NCBI GenBank assembly: GCA_947166345.1
Contig: CAMVDU010000008.1
Coordinates: 1-64,000 of the forward strand
DNA length: 64,000 bases
Source: an uncultured Prevotellaceae bacterium
Lineage (GTDB): Bacteria; Bacteroidota; Bacteroidia; Bacteroidales; Bacteroidaceae
Reading direction: 5' to 3'
Shown here: one piece after another, positions 34,614 to 43,696 of the stretch
Layout of the letters: every line of letters starts with the position of its first letter
Numbering within the stretch: position 1 is the stretch's first letter
Program-made: the position numbers and the translations under genes
The notes under the pieces: generated by a model
What the model saw: the letters and a program-made list of their open reading frames with translations, nothing else
What the model was told of the DNA's origin: nothing
Databases searched by the model: none

Positions 34614-36395
34614 TCACTTCATCACGACCTTTTTGCCGTTGATGATGTGGAGACCCTTGTAGCCAGCGTCAACCTTCTGACCAGCGAGGTTGTAACGAAC
34701 AGCGTTCTCAGCATTGGCAACACTAACGGTAGAAATACCTGAGGCTGGTGAGAATGTAGCTGTGATTGTTACGTTCTTAGCAGGCATCTCAAACTCATAA
34801 TAACTCTTATCCTGAGCTATGTTAACAGTAATCGGATTGCTATCTGAATCAGCAGCAGTCACACTGTTAACCTCGAAGCCGTCTTTAGGAGTCACAGTAA
34901 ATTTAACATTCTTTCCTGCACCCTTATAGATAGGATTCTTCTCACTATCGAAAGAAATGCCTCTTACATCACCCTGAGTGCTATCAAAAACAGTAGTAAT
35001 CGTGAAGAGTTGAGTGATGTTCAGAGCAATAGTAACATTGCTGGCGGGCATGATGAGATAGTGGCCTTCCTCGTCGCTACCTCCGATTTCTACTTCTGTA
35101 CCATTCTCGGCAGTAATAGTTGGCTCATTCATCTCCCAACCGTCATCTGTGCTCATACCTGTCACACTAACCTTTTCACCAGCAGCTGCTTCGTATTTGT
35201 CAAGAGTAAGGCTACCATGCTCTGTGTTGGTGATGGTAATCGTGTATTTGGGCTCAGTTATCTTACCATTCAAAGAATAGATATAGCCACTGACAAACTG
35301 AGGCTGGCGGCTATCATCTGTTCCATAGAACTGAATCTGACCATAGAGAACTACCTCGTCGTCGACCTTGATCTTGTTTACATCTTTGAACTTAGCATTC
35401 TCCAAGTAATAACAACGGAAAGCATACAATTTTATATTTGCATCGTAGTCACCCTGGATGGCTGCAATCTTGAAGTTTGCATTACCATATGCAGTATCAA
35501 CTTGCTCAATATTGGTAATATAACCCTTCACATAGATTTTTGCTGATTTAGGATTGGTAACTGTATCAAGAGGCTGAACAAAGGCAAAGAATTCATCATC
35601 GGTCAGGAGATAAGGATTATTCTTCTGGCCCTTTGCATTAGGATCAATAGCATTCTTCACAGTAATAACAATAGATACACTCTGAGCCTCATACTCGTCA
35701 TTGCCATCGAAAGAAGCTGTGATAGTTGCCTCGCCTGGACCTTTAACTGTGATGACACCCGCATTGGTAACCGTGCAGACAGAATCATTAGAAGAAGTAC
35801 AGGTCACTGCCAGGTTGTTGCTGTTCTGAAGCGTAGGAATAAGAGCATAGTCACCACCAAATGTTACAGTAGTAGAAGCCTTACCCCATGAAAGACCAGC
35901 AGGCTTCTTGGCTACGCCTTGATAGAGTTTAATGTCGTCAAGACGGGCGTTAGAACCAACATTTGAAGGCATGTAAATCTTAATGGTAAGGCTTTGTGTA
36001 CCCTCTACAACAGTGAGAGGATAGTTGTCAGCATTTCCAACGCGACTTTTATCACCGACAGTAGCACCAGTTACCTCAATAGAAAGCTCAGCACGATTGG
36101 TAACATAAGAAATGTTCATCTCGCCACTCTTGCCATTCAGAGGTACAACAGCAGTAAACGAACCACCCTTCTTGGCTACCAGCAACTCAGGAGAAGTGCC
36201 GCCAGCTAAATTTGCTTCATAAATCTTGGTTGTACCACCACCATTTGCACAAGCATAGCTATAAGTACCACCAGCAGGTACGTCATCAGCCTTATAGCTT
36301 GAGAAATCCTCTTGCCAGATGATATCCTCAGCCATAGCATTACCACACACGAGCATCAGAAGGCTCGCAAATAAAAAGCGTAAAGATTTAATCAT
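34614..36395 (-). CDS. Secreted multi-domain protein with Ig-like, OB-fold-like and InlB-type repeats
   Basis: 593 residues from the ATG at 36395, which gives a proper signal peptide (MIKSLRFLFASLLMLVCGNAMA). Domains by eye: an N-terminal beta-sandwich (about 25-150), a Big_2-like Ig domain (about 160-240, ending ATITASFDGNDEYEAQSVSIVITV), an OB-fold-like unit (about 250-370), two InlB B-repeat-like units (about 375-450 and 455-535, e.g. TITNTEHGSLTLDKYEAAAGEKV), and a C-terminal sorting-like tail (VRYNLAGQKVDAGYKGLHIINGKKVVMK) of the type seen on Prevotella surface proteins and suggestive of type IX export. Probably surface-exposed; no catalytic motif is recognised. Confidence 0.8.
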   Translation of the reverse strand: MIKSLRFLFASLLMLVCGNAMAEDIIWQEDFSSYKADDVPAGGTYSYACANGGGTTKIYEANLAGGTSPELLVAKKGGSFTAVVPLNGKSGEMNISYVTNRAELSIEVTGATVGDKSRVGNADNYPLTVVEGTQSLTIKIYMPSNVGSNARLDDIKLYQGVAKKPAGLSWGKASTTVTFGGDYALIPTLQNSNNLAVTCTSSNDSVCTVTNAGVITVKGPGEATITASFDGNDEYEAQSVSIVITVKNAIDPNAKGQKNNPYLLTDDEFFAFVQPLDTVTNPKSAKIYVKGYITNIEQVDTAYGNANFKIAAIQGDYDANIKLYAFRCYYLENAKFKDVNKIKVDDEVVLYGQIQFYGTDDSRQPQFVSGYIYSLNGKITEPKYTITITNTEHGSLTLDKYEAAAGEKVSVTGMSTDDGWEMNEPTITAENGTEVEIGGSDEEGHYLIMPASNVTIALNITQLFTITTVFDSTQGDVRGISFDSEKNPIYKGAGKNVKFTVTPKDGFEVNSVTAADSDSNPITVNIAQDKSYYEFEMPAKNVTITATFSPASGISTVSVANAENAVRYNLAGQKVDAGYKGLHIINGKKVVMK

Positions 36396-36436
36396 AATTT
36401 TTGGTTTTTTAAGATTGTACATTAGTTATTTTGCTG

Positions 36437-36467
36437 CAAATATACACAATAAAAATGGAACGACAAA
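36437..36467 (-). promoter_or_regulatory. Promoter of the modular secreted protein
   Basis: Minus-strand TATATTTG (36444-36437) with TTTG (36467-36464), spacing 19 bp. Confidence 0.8.
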
Positions 36468-36486
36468 CAAAAAAGAGAAAAATTTA

Positions 36487-36517
36487 TTGCGAATGTCATG
36501 AGATAGTAGTACCTTTG
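36487..36517 (+). promoter_or_regulatory. Promoter of the small lipoprotein gene
   Basis: TTG (36487-36489) and TACCTTTG (36510-36517), spacing 20 bp; divergent from the promoter at 36437-36467. Confidence 0.78.
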
Positions 36518-36591
36518 CACAGTCATTTCCGAATGACATCACAAGAGGAAAGCTGAAAAGAAAAAGGTTTTAATCATAATATCCAAAGAAA

Positions 36592-37170
36592 ATGAAAAAG
36601 ATTGTGATGAGTATTGCCGCTGTAGCTGCTATGCTGTTGGTGGCATCATGTGGTAACAAAACGGCTAATGCCGATTCTGAGACAAAGGAAGCTTCTGACG
36701 GAACTACCGAGGCTACGACAAGTGCAAAAGCGCAGGAGAAGACTACCTACGAACAATTTACCGTTGAGAAATATGGTGTCACCGTCGATGTGCCTACAGG
36801 TATGCGTCGTACAGACGATCCCGTGATGGACAACGGGGCCTGCTGGACGCTGGTGCCCGAGGATGACGACGACTTCCCCATCTATGCTGCAATAGCTATT
36901 GGTGTCTATGAGTCCTTTTATGGTGAATATACTGACGAAAGAATCAAGGAAGAGTTCGAAAACGACATTCCTGAAGAGGCTGAGAAGCAACTCGACCTGG
37001 AGAAGAAGGAATATACCTACAGCGTGGGTGACAATATCAAGGAGTTTCATCGCGTCGTCTTCAAGGGTAACCGCCAATTGAATGTCACCATTTCCTATAC
37101 TGACAGATGGGAAAAACAACTGGGCGGCGACGTTCGTGATCATATCATGAACTCTGCCAAGTTCAACTAA
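36592..37170 (+). CDS. Lipoprotein of unknown function
   Basis: 192 residues. Lipobox LLVASC with the acylated Cys at about residue 20, then a Thr/Ala/Glu/Ser-rich linker (about 22-52) and a globular acidic domain starting EQFTVEKYGVTVDVPTGMRRTDD. The tail YTDRWEKQLGGDVRDHIMNSAKF suggests a small alpha/beta domain like those of stress or PsbP/MOG1-type proteins, but this is only an impression. Outer-membrane or periplasmic. It is a single-gene unit; a 22-bp-period array starts 19 bp after its stop. Confidence 0.75.
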   Translation: MKKIVMSIAAVAAMLLVASCGNKTANADSETKEASDGTTEATTSAKAQEKTTYEQFTVEKYGVTVDVPTGMRRTDDPVMDNGACWTLVPEDDDDFPIYAAIAIGVYESFYGEYTDERIKEEFENDIPEEAEKQLDLEKKEYTYSVGDNIKEFHRVVFKGNRQLNVTISYTDRWEKQLGGDVRDHIMNSAKFN

Positions 37171-37188
37171 ACAGGGCTATCAACCAAC

Positions 37189-37298
37189 GAGCGTCTCCTT
37201 GGTGTGCAAGGAGCGTCTCCTTGGTCACCACCGTCTTATCCCTTGGTCACCAAGGAGCGTCTCGGCGCTATGCAAGGAGACGCTCGTTGCAACGTTGC
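37189..37298. repeat. 22-bp-period array, five units
   Basis: Units begin at 37189, 37211, 37233, 37255 and 37277. Four carry GAGCGTCTC or its reverse-complement form GAGACGCTC at the start. The whole array is very similar to the reverse complement of 6897-7000, so the same element occurs twice in opposite orientation. Confidence 0.92.
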
Positions 37299-37335
37299 AA
37301 TAAGCAACAAGTATTAATTTTCCGTAAAATGATGG

Positions 37336-37362
37336 TTGAATGGAAAATTATTCGTATATTTG
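37336..37362 (+). promoter_or_regulatory. Promoter of the DUF4254 gene
   Basis: TATATTTG (37355-37362), 28 bp before the start codon; the nearest TTG (37336-37338) is 16 bp upstream, short for this class. Confidence 0.55.
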
Positions 37363-37390
37363 CAGATTGAAAAATAAAAACAACTGACAA

Positions 37391-38008
37391 ATGACTTTTA
37401 CAAAACAAGCAAATCGCATTTTCAACCAGGCAATACAAGACTATCACCTGACGGACAATGTGGATACTCCTATCCATAATCCCTATGAACACGGGTCAAT
37501 AGACTATAGTCTCTACCTGAAGTGCTGGATAGACACCGTTCAGTGGCACTATGAGGATATTATCCGCGATCCAAAGATTGATCCTGTGGAGGCTCTGGCA
37601 TTGAAGCGTCGCATTGATCAGTCCAATCAGGACCGTACCGACCTGGTAGAGGAGATTGATTCGTATTTCCGTCATACCTATAGCGAGGTGAAACCAAAGG
37701 CAGATGCTCGTCTCAACACGGAAAGTCCTGCCTGGGCCATCGACCGACTGTCGATTCTGGCTCTGAAGATCTATCATATGAAGGAGCAGGTAGAGCGCAA
37801 GGATGCTTCCAAGGAACATCGCGAGAAGTGTGAAGCCAAGCTCAACGTGTTGTTGGAACAGCAAGTGGACCTCTCGACAGCTATCGACCAGTTGCTGGAA
37901 GACATTGCAGCAGGGCACAAGTACATGAAGGTGTATCGCCAGATGAAGATGTACAACGACCCCTCTACCAATCCTATTTTATATAAAGGTAATTCTGAAG
38001 AGGCATAA
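37391..38008 (+). CDS. DUF4254 domain-containing protein
   Basis: 205 residues, almost all helical. NPYEHGSIDYSLYLKCWIDTVQWHYEDIIRDP and ALKRRIDQSNQDRTDLVEEID are typical of DUF4254, a Bacteroidota family often found near glycosyltransferases (recalled). Function unknown, probably cytoplasmic. It precedes the TrmH-type gene by 7 bp and is likely co-transcribed with it. Confidence 0.85.
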   Translation: MTFTKQANRIFNQAIQDYHLTDNVDTPIHNPYEHGSIDYSLYLKCWIDTVQWHYEDIIRDPKIDPVEALALKRRIDQSNQDRTDLVEEIDSYFRHTYSEVKPKADARLNTESPAWAIDRLSILALKIYHMKEQVERKDASKEHREKCEAKLNVLLEQQVDLSTAIDQLLEDIAAGHKYMKVYRQMKMYNDPSTNPILYKGNSEEA

Positions 38009-38015
38009 GCAAACG

Positions 38016-38549
38016 ATGCGCAAGTGGAGAACTGTTGAGATGCAAAGGCTGTCTGTTGAGGCATTCAAGGAGGCCCCAAAGTTGCCACTGACAGTAGTTC
38101 TCGACGATGTACGCTCCATGCATAACGTCGGTAGTGTGTTTCGCACTGCCGACGCCTTTCGTTTGGAACAGGTGGTACTTTGTGGCATAACAGGTTGTCC
38201 GCCTCATGCTGAGATACATAAAACAGCACTTGGAGCAGAAGATAGCGTCAACTGGATCTACGAAACATCAGCACTCGAAGCAGTTAAAAATTTAAAGGAA
38301 AAAGGCTATATCATTCTCTCTGTAGAGCAGGCAGAAGGTTCTACGATGCTGCACCACTTTGAGCCAGAGGAGGGCAGAAAATATGCTATCGTACTTGGAA
38401 ACGAAGTTAAAGGTGTGCATCAACAGGTAATTGATGAAAGCGACGGTTGTCTAGAGATACCACAACTGGGTACGAAGCACTCTATGAATGTGAGTGTAAC
38501 TGGTGGTATCGTCATCTATCATTTTGCCTGGCATCTTTTACTGAAATAA
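38016..38549 (+). CDS. TrmH/SpoU family RNA 2'-O-methyltransferase
   Basis: 177 residues, a minimal SPOUT domain without an extra RNA-binding domain. Motif 1 NVGSVFRTADAFRLEQVVLCG, motif 2 YAIVLGNEVKGV and motif 3 LEIPQLGTKHSMNVSVTGGIVIYHF are clear. It methylates a ribose 2'-OH in tRNA or rRNA with SAM; the site is unknown. A terminator lies at 38610, and a DnaA box starts 2 bp after the stop. Confidence 0.93.
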   Translation: MRKWRTVEMQRLSVEAFKEAPKLPLTVVLDDVRSMHNVGSVFRTADAFRLEQVVLCGITGCPPHAEIHKTALGAEDSVNWIYETSALEAVKNLKEKGYIILSVEQAEGSTMLHHFEPEEGRKYAIVLGNEVKGVHQQVIDESDGCLEIPQLGTKHSMNVSVTGGIVIYHFAWHLLLK

Positions 38550-38609
38550 GTGTGGATAAGTGTGTGGAAAACACAGTTAATAACTGATAGAAATATCAAC
38601 AAAATCACG

Positions 38610-38638
38610 ATGCACCTATAGAGATGGTGCATTTTTTA
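38610..38638 (+). terminator. Terminator after the TrmH-type gene
   Basis: ATGCACC (38610-38616) pairs with GGTGCAT (38626-38632), followed by TTTTTT. It lies between DnaA boxes and would shield them from transcription. Confidence 0.85.
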
Positions 38639-38677
38639 TGCTTTATTCCATCAATATGATAAACTTTTCCACCGTTT

Positions 38678-38711
38678 TTTGCTAAAAAAAGATATAAACT
38701 TTGTAATTTTG
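38678..38711 (+). promoter_or_regulatory. Promoter of nadA within the putative origin
   Basis: TTTG (38678-38681) and TAATTTTG (38704-38711), spacing 22 bp; about 200 bp before the nadA start. The leader would run through two DnaA boxes. Confidence 0.6.
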
Positions 38712-38914
38712 CACCAGAATATGAAATTGTGGATAAATAATCCATCATGCTCATTATCAATGAGAAGATATGAACAATATGTGTGAATAAAAATCAATCA
38801 CAATAGAATAAAAGAATGAACAAGAAAAGTGACGGAAAGTTATCAACTTATCCACGTCATATCATCCTATTCATTCTCTTTTTATTAAAAAAGAAAAAAA
38901 GAAAATATAATAAT

Positions 38915-39907
38915 ATGCTGTTGAAAAAGGAGTGGAAAGAACAAGGTTTCATTGATGAACCTGTTGCAGAAGGAACAGACCTGAAGAAAGAGATTCGCAG
39001 ACTGTGTAAGGAAAAGGATGCCATTATCCTGGCACACTATTATACCGTTGGCGATATTCAGGATATAGCCGACTTCGTAGGTGATTCTCTGGCATTGGCT
39101 CGCAAGGCTGCAGAGACTGATGCTAAGGTGATGGTGATGTGTGGAGTTCACTTTATGGCTGAGACCTGTAAGCTGCTGTCACCAGAAAAGACTGTACTGT
39201 GTCCTGATCTAAATGCCGGCTGTTCGCTGGCTGACAGTTGTAAGGCTGAGGATCTGAAGAAATTCAAAGATGAGCATCCTGGCTATCAGGTGATAAGTTA
39301 TGTCAACACTACAGCTGCTGTGAAGGCGTTGACTGATGTGGTGGTCACTTCTGGCAATGCTAAGAAGGTGGTCGATCAGTTGCCAAAGGATGCGAAGCTG
39401 ATATTTGGTCCTGACTATAATCTTGGTAACTATATCAATGAGGTTACAGGCAGGAATATGCTGTTATGGAATGGTGGCTGTCATGTGCATGAGCGTTTCT
39501 CTGTGTCGAAAATAGCAGAATTGAAAAAGCAATATCCTGATGCTGTTGTAATGGCTCACTTGGAGTGTAAGGGTCCTGTGCTAGCTTTGGCTGATGTAAA
39601 AGGCAGTACGGCAGACATGCTGAAATTTGCACGAGAAAACTATGCAACACAGTTTATTGTAGCCACAGAGGCTGGTATTCTGCATGAGTTGCAGCGTTCA
39701 TGTCCTGACAAGGAATTTATACCTGTACCTCCTGAAATCAGTGAGAGCGGATTGGAGTGCTCATGCAATGAGTGTCAGTACATGAAGATGAACACATTGC
39801 TGAAAATCTATAACACGCTGAAATATGGTTGGCCTCATGTAGAGGTAGATGCTGCTATTGCGAAGAATGCCGTGAAACCCATTGAACGAATGCTAGAGTT
39901 GAGCTAA
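38915..39907 (+). CDS. nadA: Quinolinate synthase NadA
   Basis: 330 residues from the ATG at 38915; the frame is open to 38816, but that stretch is Lys/Leu-rich low-complexity sequence over DnaA boxes. Signatures: IILAHYYTVGDIQDIADFVGDSLALA, VMCGVHFMAETCKLLSPEKTVLCPD, MAHLECKGPVLALAD, FIVATEAGILHELQ and LECSCNECQYMKMNTL, with the conserved cysteines for the 4Fe-4S cluster. It condenses iminoaspartate with dihydroxyacetone phosphate in NAD synthesis. It is followed 4 bp later by the acyltransferase gene. nadB and nadC are not in the window. Confidence 0.97.
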   Translation: MLLKKEWKEQGFIDEPVAEGTDLKKEIRRLCKEKDAIILAHYYTVGDIQDIADFVGDSLALARKAAETDAKVMVMCGVHFMAETCKLLSPEKTVLCPDLNAGCSLADSCKAEDLKKFKDEHPGYQVISYVNTTAAVKALTDVVVTSGNAKKVVDQLPKDAKLIFGPDYNLGNYINEVTGRNMLLWNGGCHVHERFSVSKIAELKKQYPDAVVMAHLECKGPVLALADVKGSTADMLKFARENYATQFIVATEAGILHELQRSCPDKEFIPVPPEISESGLECSCNECQYMKMNTLLKIYNTLKYGWPHVEVDAAIAKNAVKPIERMLELS

Positions 39908-39911
39908 GTAA

Positions 39912-40901
39912 ATGAAGCAGCGTATAGAGTGGTTGGCTATTTTAAGGGGTATGAACATACTACTGGTTGTCATGGTTCATGTTCAACTGGTAAATATGTT
40001 AACGGGCGAAAACCATTTCTTTTGCAGGGCTCTGTCTTTTCCATTTCACCCTATACGCATGCCATTATTCATTTTCATTTCTGGTGGATTACTTTATCTA
40101 AGCAGAATACGCAAGGAAATACCTACAAAGGCATTGTACAAAGACAAGTTTCAGCGTATTGTCATCCCCTTTGTATTCTTTGTCATTGTCTATTACCTTA
40201 TAAAATACGCTTTTAATCAGTTTGCAAAGACACCTATTGAACTGTCATGGACTAATTTCTTAGAGTCATTCGTTTACTATCGAGGTCATTCATCACAGTC
40301 ATTATGGTTTTTGGCTGTCTTGATGTTCTTAATGCTGATGTATCCGCTATTCTGTTACTTGTGTAAGAATAAGTATAGAATGATAGCCTTTCTATTATTC
40401 TGTTGTGCTATATTCTTTATTGATACTAATCTAGAAAGTCGCTGGAATGTTTTCTATATTCTGGAAGTACAACACTATCTGGTTTATTTTTTCTTTGGCA
40501 TTTTTTTCTTCAGGTTTGAGTTATACAAGTATATCGGAAACATAGACATATTATTGGTTCTTGTATTACTATATGCTGCTTGCTATTATTTTTCATTAGG
40601 CCTACTCACGTCTATCGTAGGTATCTTTATGATGTGTTCATTATGCTTGAGAATTGGCCAGTATTTTCCAAATTTGTTTTCCAGTTTCAGGGAATACATC
40701 TTTCAGATTTACTTAATGTCCCTACCCTTTCAGACGTTCGTAGAACTGATATTATGGAGGAAACTGTTCTATAATGAACAATTATTCTTTGTTTTCTTTG
40801 CATTTAATTTATTGTCAGGTTTGTATATTCCCGTCCTCATCTCGAAAGTGATGGAACGTTGCAAAATCAAGTCTATCAGACTATGTTTTGGATTGCAATG
40901 A
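39912..40901 (+). CDS. Acyltransferase-3 family membrane protein
   Basis: 329 residues with about ten hydrophobic helices. The N-terminal RIEWLAILRGMNILLVVMVHV, with an Arg-Gly and a His one helix turn later, and PLFIFISGGLLYL match acyltransferase 3 (OafA/NodX-type) enzymes, which transfer acyl groups to carbohydrates at the inner membrane. It is co-transcribed with nadA by position but unrelated to it. Five bases separate its stop from that of the convergent glycosyltransferase. AT-rich, as are the glycan genes beyond it. Confidence 0.85.
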   Translation: MKQRIEWLAILRGMNILLVVMVHVQLVNMLTGENHFFCRALSFPFHPIRMPLFIFISGGLLYLSRIRKEIPTKALYKDKFQRIVIPFVFFVIVYYLIKYAFNQFAKTPIELSWTNFLESFVYYRGHSSQSLWFLAVLMFLMLMYPLFCYLCKNKYRMIAFLLFCCAIFFIDTNLESRWNVFYILEVQHYLVYFFFGIFFFRFELYKYIGNIDILLVLVLLYAACYYFSLGLLTSIVGIFMMCSLCLRIGQYFPNLFSSFREYIFQIYLMSLPFQTFVELILWRKLFYNEQLFFVFFAFNLLSGLYIPVLISKVMERCKIKSIRLCFGLQ

Positions 40902-40906
40902 AGCAA

Positions 40907-41851
40907 TTATACAATTTCTTGTATGTTATACAAAGGACGCTGTTTTACTTCATTATAAATTTTTCCAATATAGATACAAGCGGTACCTATAGAAATCAAT
41001 ATAAAACCACCTACCATCCATATAGAAATCATAATTGATGACCAACCAGCTACTGTTTGATTTTTTAAATATACATACAAAACATATAAGATTAATAAGA
41101 GGCTTATCAATATAAACAGAACACCTAAATAAATGATGCAATATAATGGTTTAACACTAAAGGAAGTTATTCCATCTAAAGCCAAACCTATCATTTTACT
41201 GAATGTATATTTTGAAGTACCTGTCTTACGTTTAGTAATATGATCTTCAATAGTTGATGATTGAAGTCCTATTTGAGGTATTAATCCACGTAAATATAGG
41301 TTTCTTTCATGGTATTTTTCTAATATATCAAGCGCTTTGCGACTCATTAATCTAAAGTCAGCATGATTATAAATACATTCTATACCCATAGATGTCTGTA
41401 ATTTATAGAACATTTGGGCAGATATGCGTTTTAGGATAGGATCGGCTTGTCGTGACGTTTTAACAGCGTATACAATATCGTTACCAGCTTGCATTTCCTT
41501 AATCATCTTAGGAATACATTCTATGTCGTCCTGTAAATCTACGTCTATTGTTACTATTGCATCAACGTCATCCTTAAAAGTCATCATACCAGCCATAATA
41601 GCATTCTGATGACCTACATTCTTTGCTAAATTTATGCCATGTATATATTGATTACTTTTGCTTAATTCCTTTATAATAGTCCAGGTTCTATCGTTACTGC
41701 CATCATTCACAAATACAATAAAACTTTCCTTGTTAACAATATCATCAGATATCATTCTATCTAATAAAGAAGTTAACTGTTTAGCAGAATCATGCATTAT
41801 TTCTTCTTCATTATAACAAGGTAATACGATAGCTAATTTTGTATTATTCAT
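40907..41851 (-). CDS. GtrB/DPM1-like polyprenyl-phosphate glycosyltransferase (GT2)
   Basis: 314 residues. GT2 A-fold: LAIVLPCYNEEEIM, FVNDGSNDRTW, NVGHQNAIMAGM and the metal-binding VTIDVDLQDD; then two C-terminal membrane helices (about 230-300), as in GtrB and DPM1-type enzymes. It should load a sugar onto undecaprenyl phosphate at the inner leaflet. It overlaps the gtrA-like gene by one base and is the last gene of the leuS-porZ operon. Confidence 0.92.
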   Translation of the reverse strand: MNNTKLAIVLPCYNEEEIMHDSAKQLTSLLDRMISDDIVNKESFIVFVNDGSNDRTWTIIKELSKSNQYIHGINLAKNVGHQNAIMAGMMTFKDDVDAIVTIDVDLQDDIECIPKMIKEMQAGNDIVYAVKTSRQADPILKRISAQMFYKLQTSMGIECIYNHADFRLMSRKALDILEKYHERNLYLRGLIPQIGLQSSTIEDHITKRKTGTSKYTFSKMIGLALDGITSFSVKPLYCIIYLGVLFILISLLLILYVLYVYLKNQTVAGWSSIMISIWMVGGFILISIGTACIYIGKIYNEVKQRPLYNIQEIV

Positions 41852-42282
41852 TATTTAAATGCAAAAAAACGTTGTCCAAGATAATTAAATACGACAAATA
41901 AGCACATACCGAAAAATAAGGCAATATTTTCTTGTATATTCTTATTATTCGAGAGAATCCATTGCATCAAGGGTTTTGCTATTCCGTATGCTAACAGATA
42001 GCAAATAATAATGACAATGGTGAAACGAAATAGTGAATTCCATCCTTGCTCATGATAATGGAAAGTAAAGTGCTTGTTTAGGAAATAACTACAGACACTT
42101 CCAAAGAAATAGTTAGAAGCAGATGAAATCCAATAGCCCAGATGAAAGACATTATAGAATATAAACATAATCGCGGTACCCACAATAGTGTTTATAATCC
42201 CTGTCAAAACAAACTTTATGAAAGTTTTGTCAGTGAACAGACTTATCTTATCTCTTAACGACATCAATATGTTCATGATCAA
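41851..42282 (-). CDS. GtrA-like small membrane protein (putative flippase)
   Basis: 143 residues with four membrane helices; TFIKFVLTGIINTIVGTAIMFIFYNVFHLGYWISSASNYFFGSVCSYFLNKHFTF is the GtrA (PF04138) pattern. It probably flips the lipid-linked sugar made by the adjacent GT2. The start is uncertain: ATGs at 42282, 42276 and 42264 all overlap the upstream gene (34, 28 or 16 bp beyond its stop at 42248), which implies translational coupling. Confidence 0.9.
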   Translation of the reverse strand: MIMNILMSLRDKISLFTDKTFIKFVLTGIINTIVGTAIMFIFYNVFHLGYWISSASNYFFGSVCSYFLNKHFTFHYHEQGWNSLFRFTIVIIICYLLAYGIAKPLMQWILSNNKNIQENIALFFGMCLFVVFNYLGQRFFAFK

Positions 42283-43696
42283 CTATCCAAATACAGTCAT
42301 ATTGTTGTTTATTCAGCGTTTCCAATCCTAATTTCATTGCTGTCTTGAGGGCATCATTAGAACGATCAATCGTTGTATCTTCAATGGTTTCCGGCCATTG
42401 ATAGTTAGTTTCATATTGTGCAGCCAGACCCCATCCAAAAGCTTCATAGGGAATAACACAGAAGGATGACAATTTAGGATAGTCGTCCTCTATGATAATA
42501 ACGTAGACATGCTTTACAGGCTCTCCAGTCTTTTGTATGGCTTCCTGTGCCATCTGCTTTCCAATGAGTCCTGACTTGATGGATGAATCTATCAGATGAA
42601 TATCAATAAGCAAAGCAGTAACTATCCATAATACAAAAGCAATCGCAACAGGTTTTATATGCTCAATACAATTTATAGAATATGCTATAATAGTCGTTAT
42701 CATAGCCAGAGCCGCATAAACGTGCATCATGCTGAATACAGTTCCAATATGTGGTGCAACGGCTATTATAAGGCAGATAAAGGTACATATCATTTTCTTG
42801 TTGGCAAATAGCTTTATTTTGTGAATGAACACAAAATACAAGAAAGGTGCTGCCAATAGGAAAGAGCAAGCAGCTAATACCAACTGACGACTGGGTTGAT
42901 GAAGCAGATAGATATAGTCGACAGTAATGAATGATGAGAAGAAGAACTTGACGATATTATTTATCATCTTAAAGTCTTCAGGTACATATTCCGGATGAAT
43001 AGTGATATCTTTAGGAAGTAATAGAATGGCCAAAGCATAACCTGCCATAATGGCCATACCAATTATCAAGTCCTTTTTGAATATCTTTTTGTCTATAAAA
43101 TCAAAACCATAGGCTAAGATAGGACAAATCCATGCCCACATCAAGCCATTTTCCTTAAAGAGGGTAGCCAGGAAAATCAAACTTATCCAAACAATATATT
43201 TTCCTCTTTTCAGTTTGATATACAACAGAAAAGCAATGATATCGCATACTAAGGCATAGACTTGGTTTTGGCTGTCAATGGCTGATACAGTAGCCATTGT
43301 AGCTGGTGTAATAAAAAAGAATAAAGTTGAAATATTCCTTGCTGTCTTGTTGAATTGAAGTACTGTCAATAGTTTATAAACAGCTAATGAACAGATTAGA
43401 TGTCCTATTACAACAAGAATATGATTGAATGCAGGCCATAAAACTTGCGGATTTCTTCCTACTATATATCCTATCCAAGTGTCGAATGGCCGCCAATGAT
43501 AACCATAGAAGAAAAAATGTTCTTTGATGAAAAACGGGTTGAAATCAGGTTTTGTTGTTCCTGCCCAATCATCGTGTGTAGGCAGAATTGGTAAGACAGA
43601 ACAAAGCAATAGCGGGGTAAGAAGTATGATAATGACAATACTCCAATAACTATTAATAAACTGTTGTATTTTTATCTTATTATTGCTATCTTGCAT
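42248..43696 (-). CDS. Multi-spanning membrane protein, probable GT-C-type glycosyltransferase
   Basis: 482 residues with about ten hydrophobic helices and a soluble C-terminal domain (about 375-482, YVIIIEDDYPKLSSFCVIPYEAFGWGLAA). The early loop LPTHDDWAGTTKPDFNP, with acidic residues between the first helices, fits GT-C enzymes that use lipid-linked sugars, as in GtrC-type O-antigen modification. I do not recognise a named family. Its start overlaps the porZ stop by 25 bp and its end overlaps the gtrA-like gene. Base composition is AT-rich compared with leuS. Confidence 0.78.
   Translation of the reverse strand: MQDSNNKIKIQQFINSYWSIVIIILLTPLLLCSVLPILPTHDDWAGTTKPDFNPFFIKEHFFFYGYHWRPFDTWIGYIVGRNPQVLWPAFNHILVVIGHLICSLAVYKLLTVLQFNKTARNISTLFFFITPATMATVSAIDSQNQVYALVCDIIAFLLYIKLKRGKYIVWISLIFLATLFKENGLMWAWICPILAYGFDFIDKKIFKKDLIIGMAIMAGYALAILLLPKDITIHPEYVPEDFKMINNIVKFFFSSFITVDYIYLLHQPSRQLVLAACSFLLAAPFLYFVFIHKIKLFANKKMICTFICLIIAVAPHIGTVFSMMHVYAALAMITTIIAYSINCIEHIKPVAIAFVLWIVTALLIDIHLIDSSIKSGLIGKQMAQEAIQKTGEPVKHVYVIIIEDDYPKLSSFCVIPYEAFGWGLAAQYETNYQWPETIEDTTIDRSNDALKTAMKLGLETLNKQQYDCIWIVDHEHIDVVKR

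Larger units (their letters stand above)
38551..38856. other. oriC: Putative replication origin (DnaA-box cluster)
   Basis: DnaA boxes (TTWTNCACA): on the minus strand at 38551-38559 (TTATCCACA), 38563-38571 (TTTTCCACA), 38728-38736 (TTATCCACA) and 38782-38790 (TTATTCACA). Eight-of-nine matches lie on the plus strand at 38665-38673 and 38848-38856. The intervening DNA (38641-38815) is strongly AT-rich, as expected for an unwinding element. Two parS sites lie 24 kb away. No GC-skew calculation was made. Confidence 0.72.

Noticed and set aside
38816..38914. Longer NadA N-terminus starting at 38816
   Set aside because: The extra 33 residues are Lys/Leu/Ile-rich low-complexity sequence over DnaA boxes and an A-run, and the family N-terminus begins at 38915.
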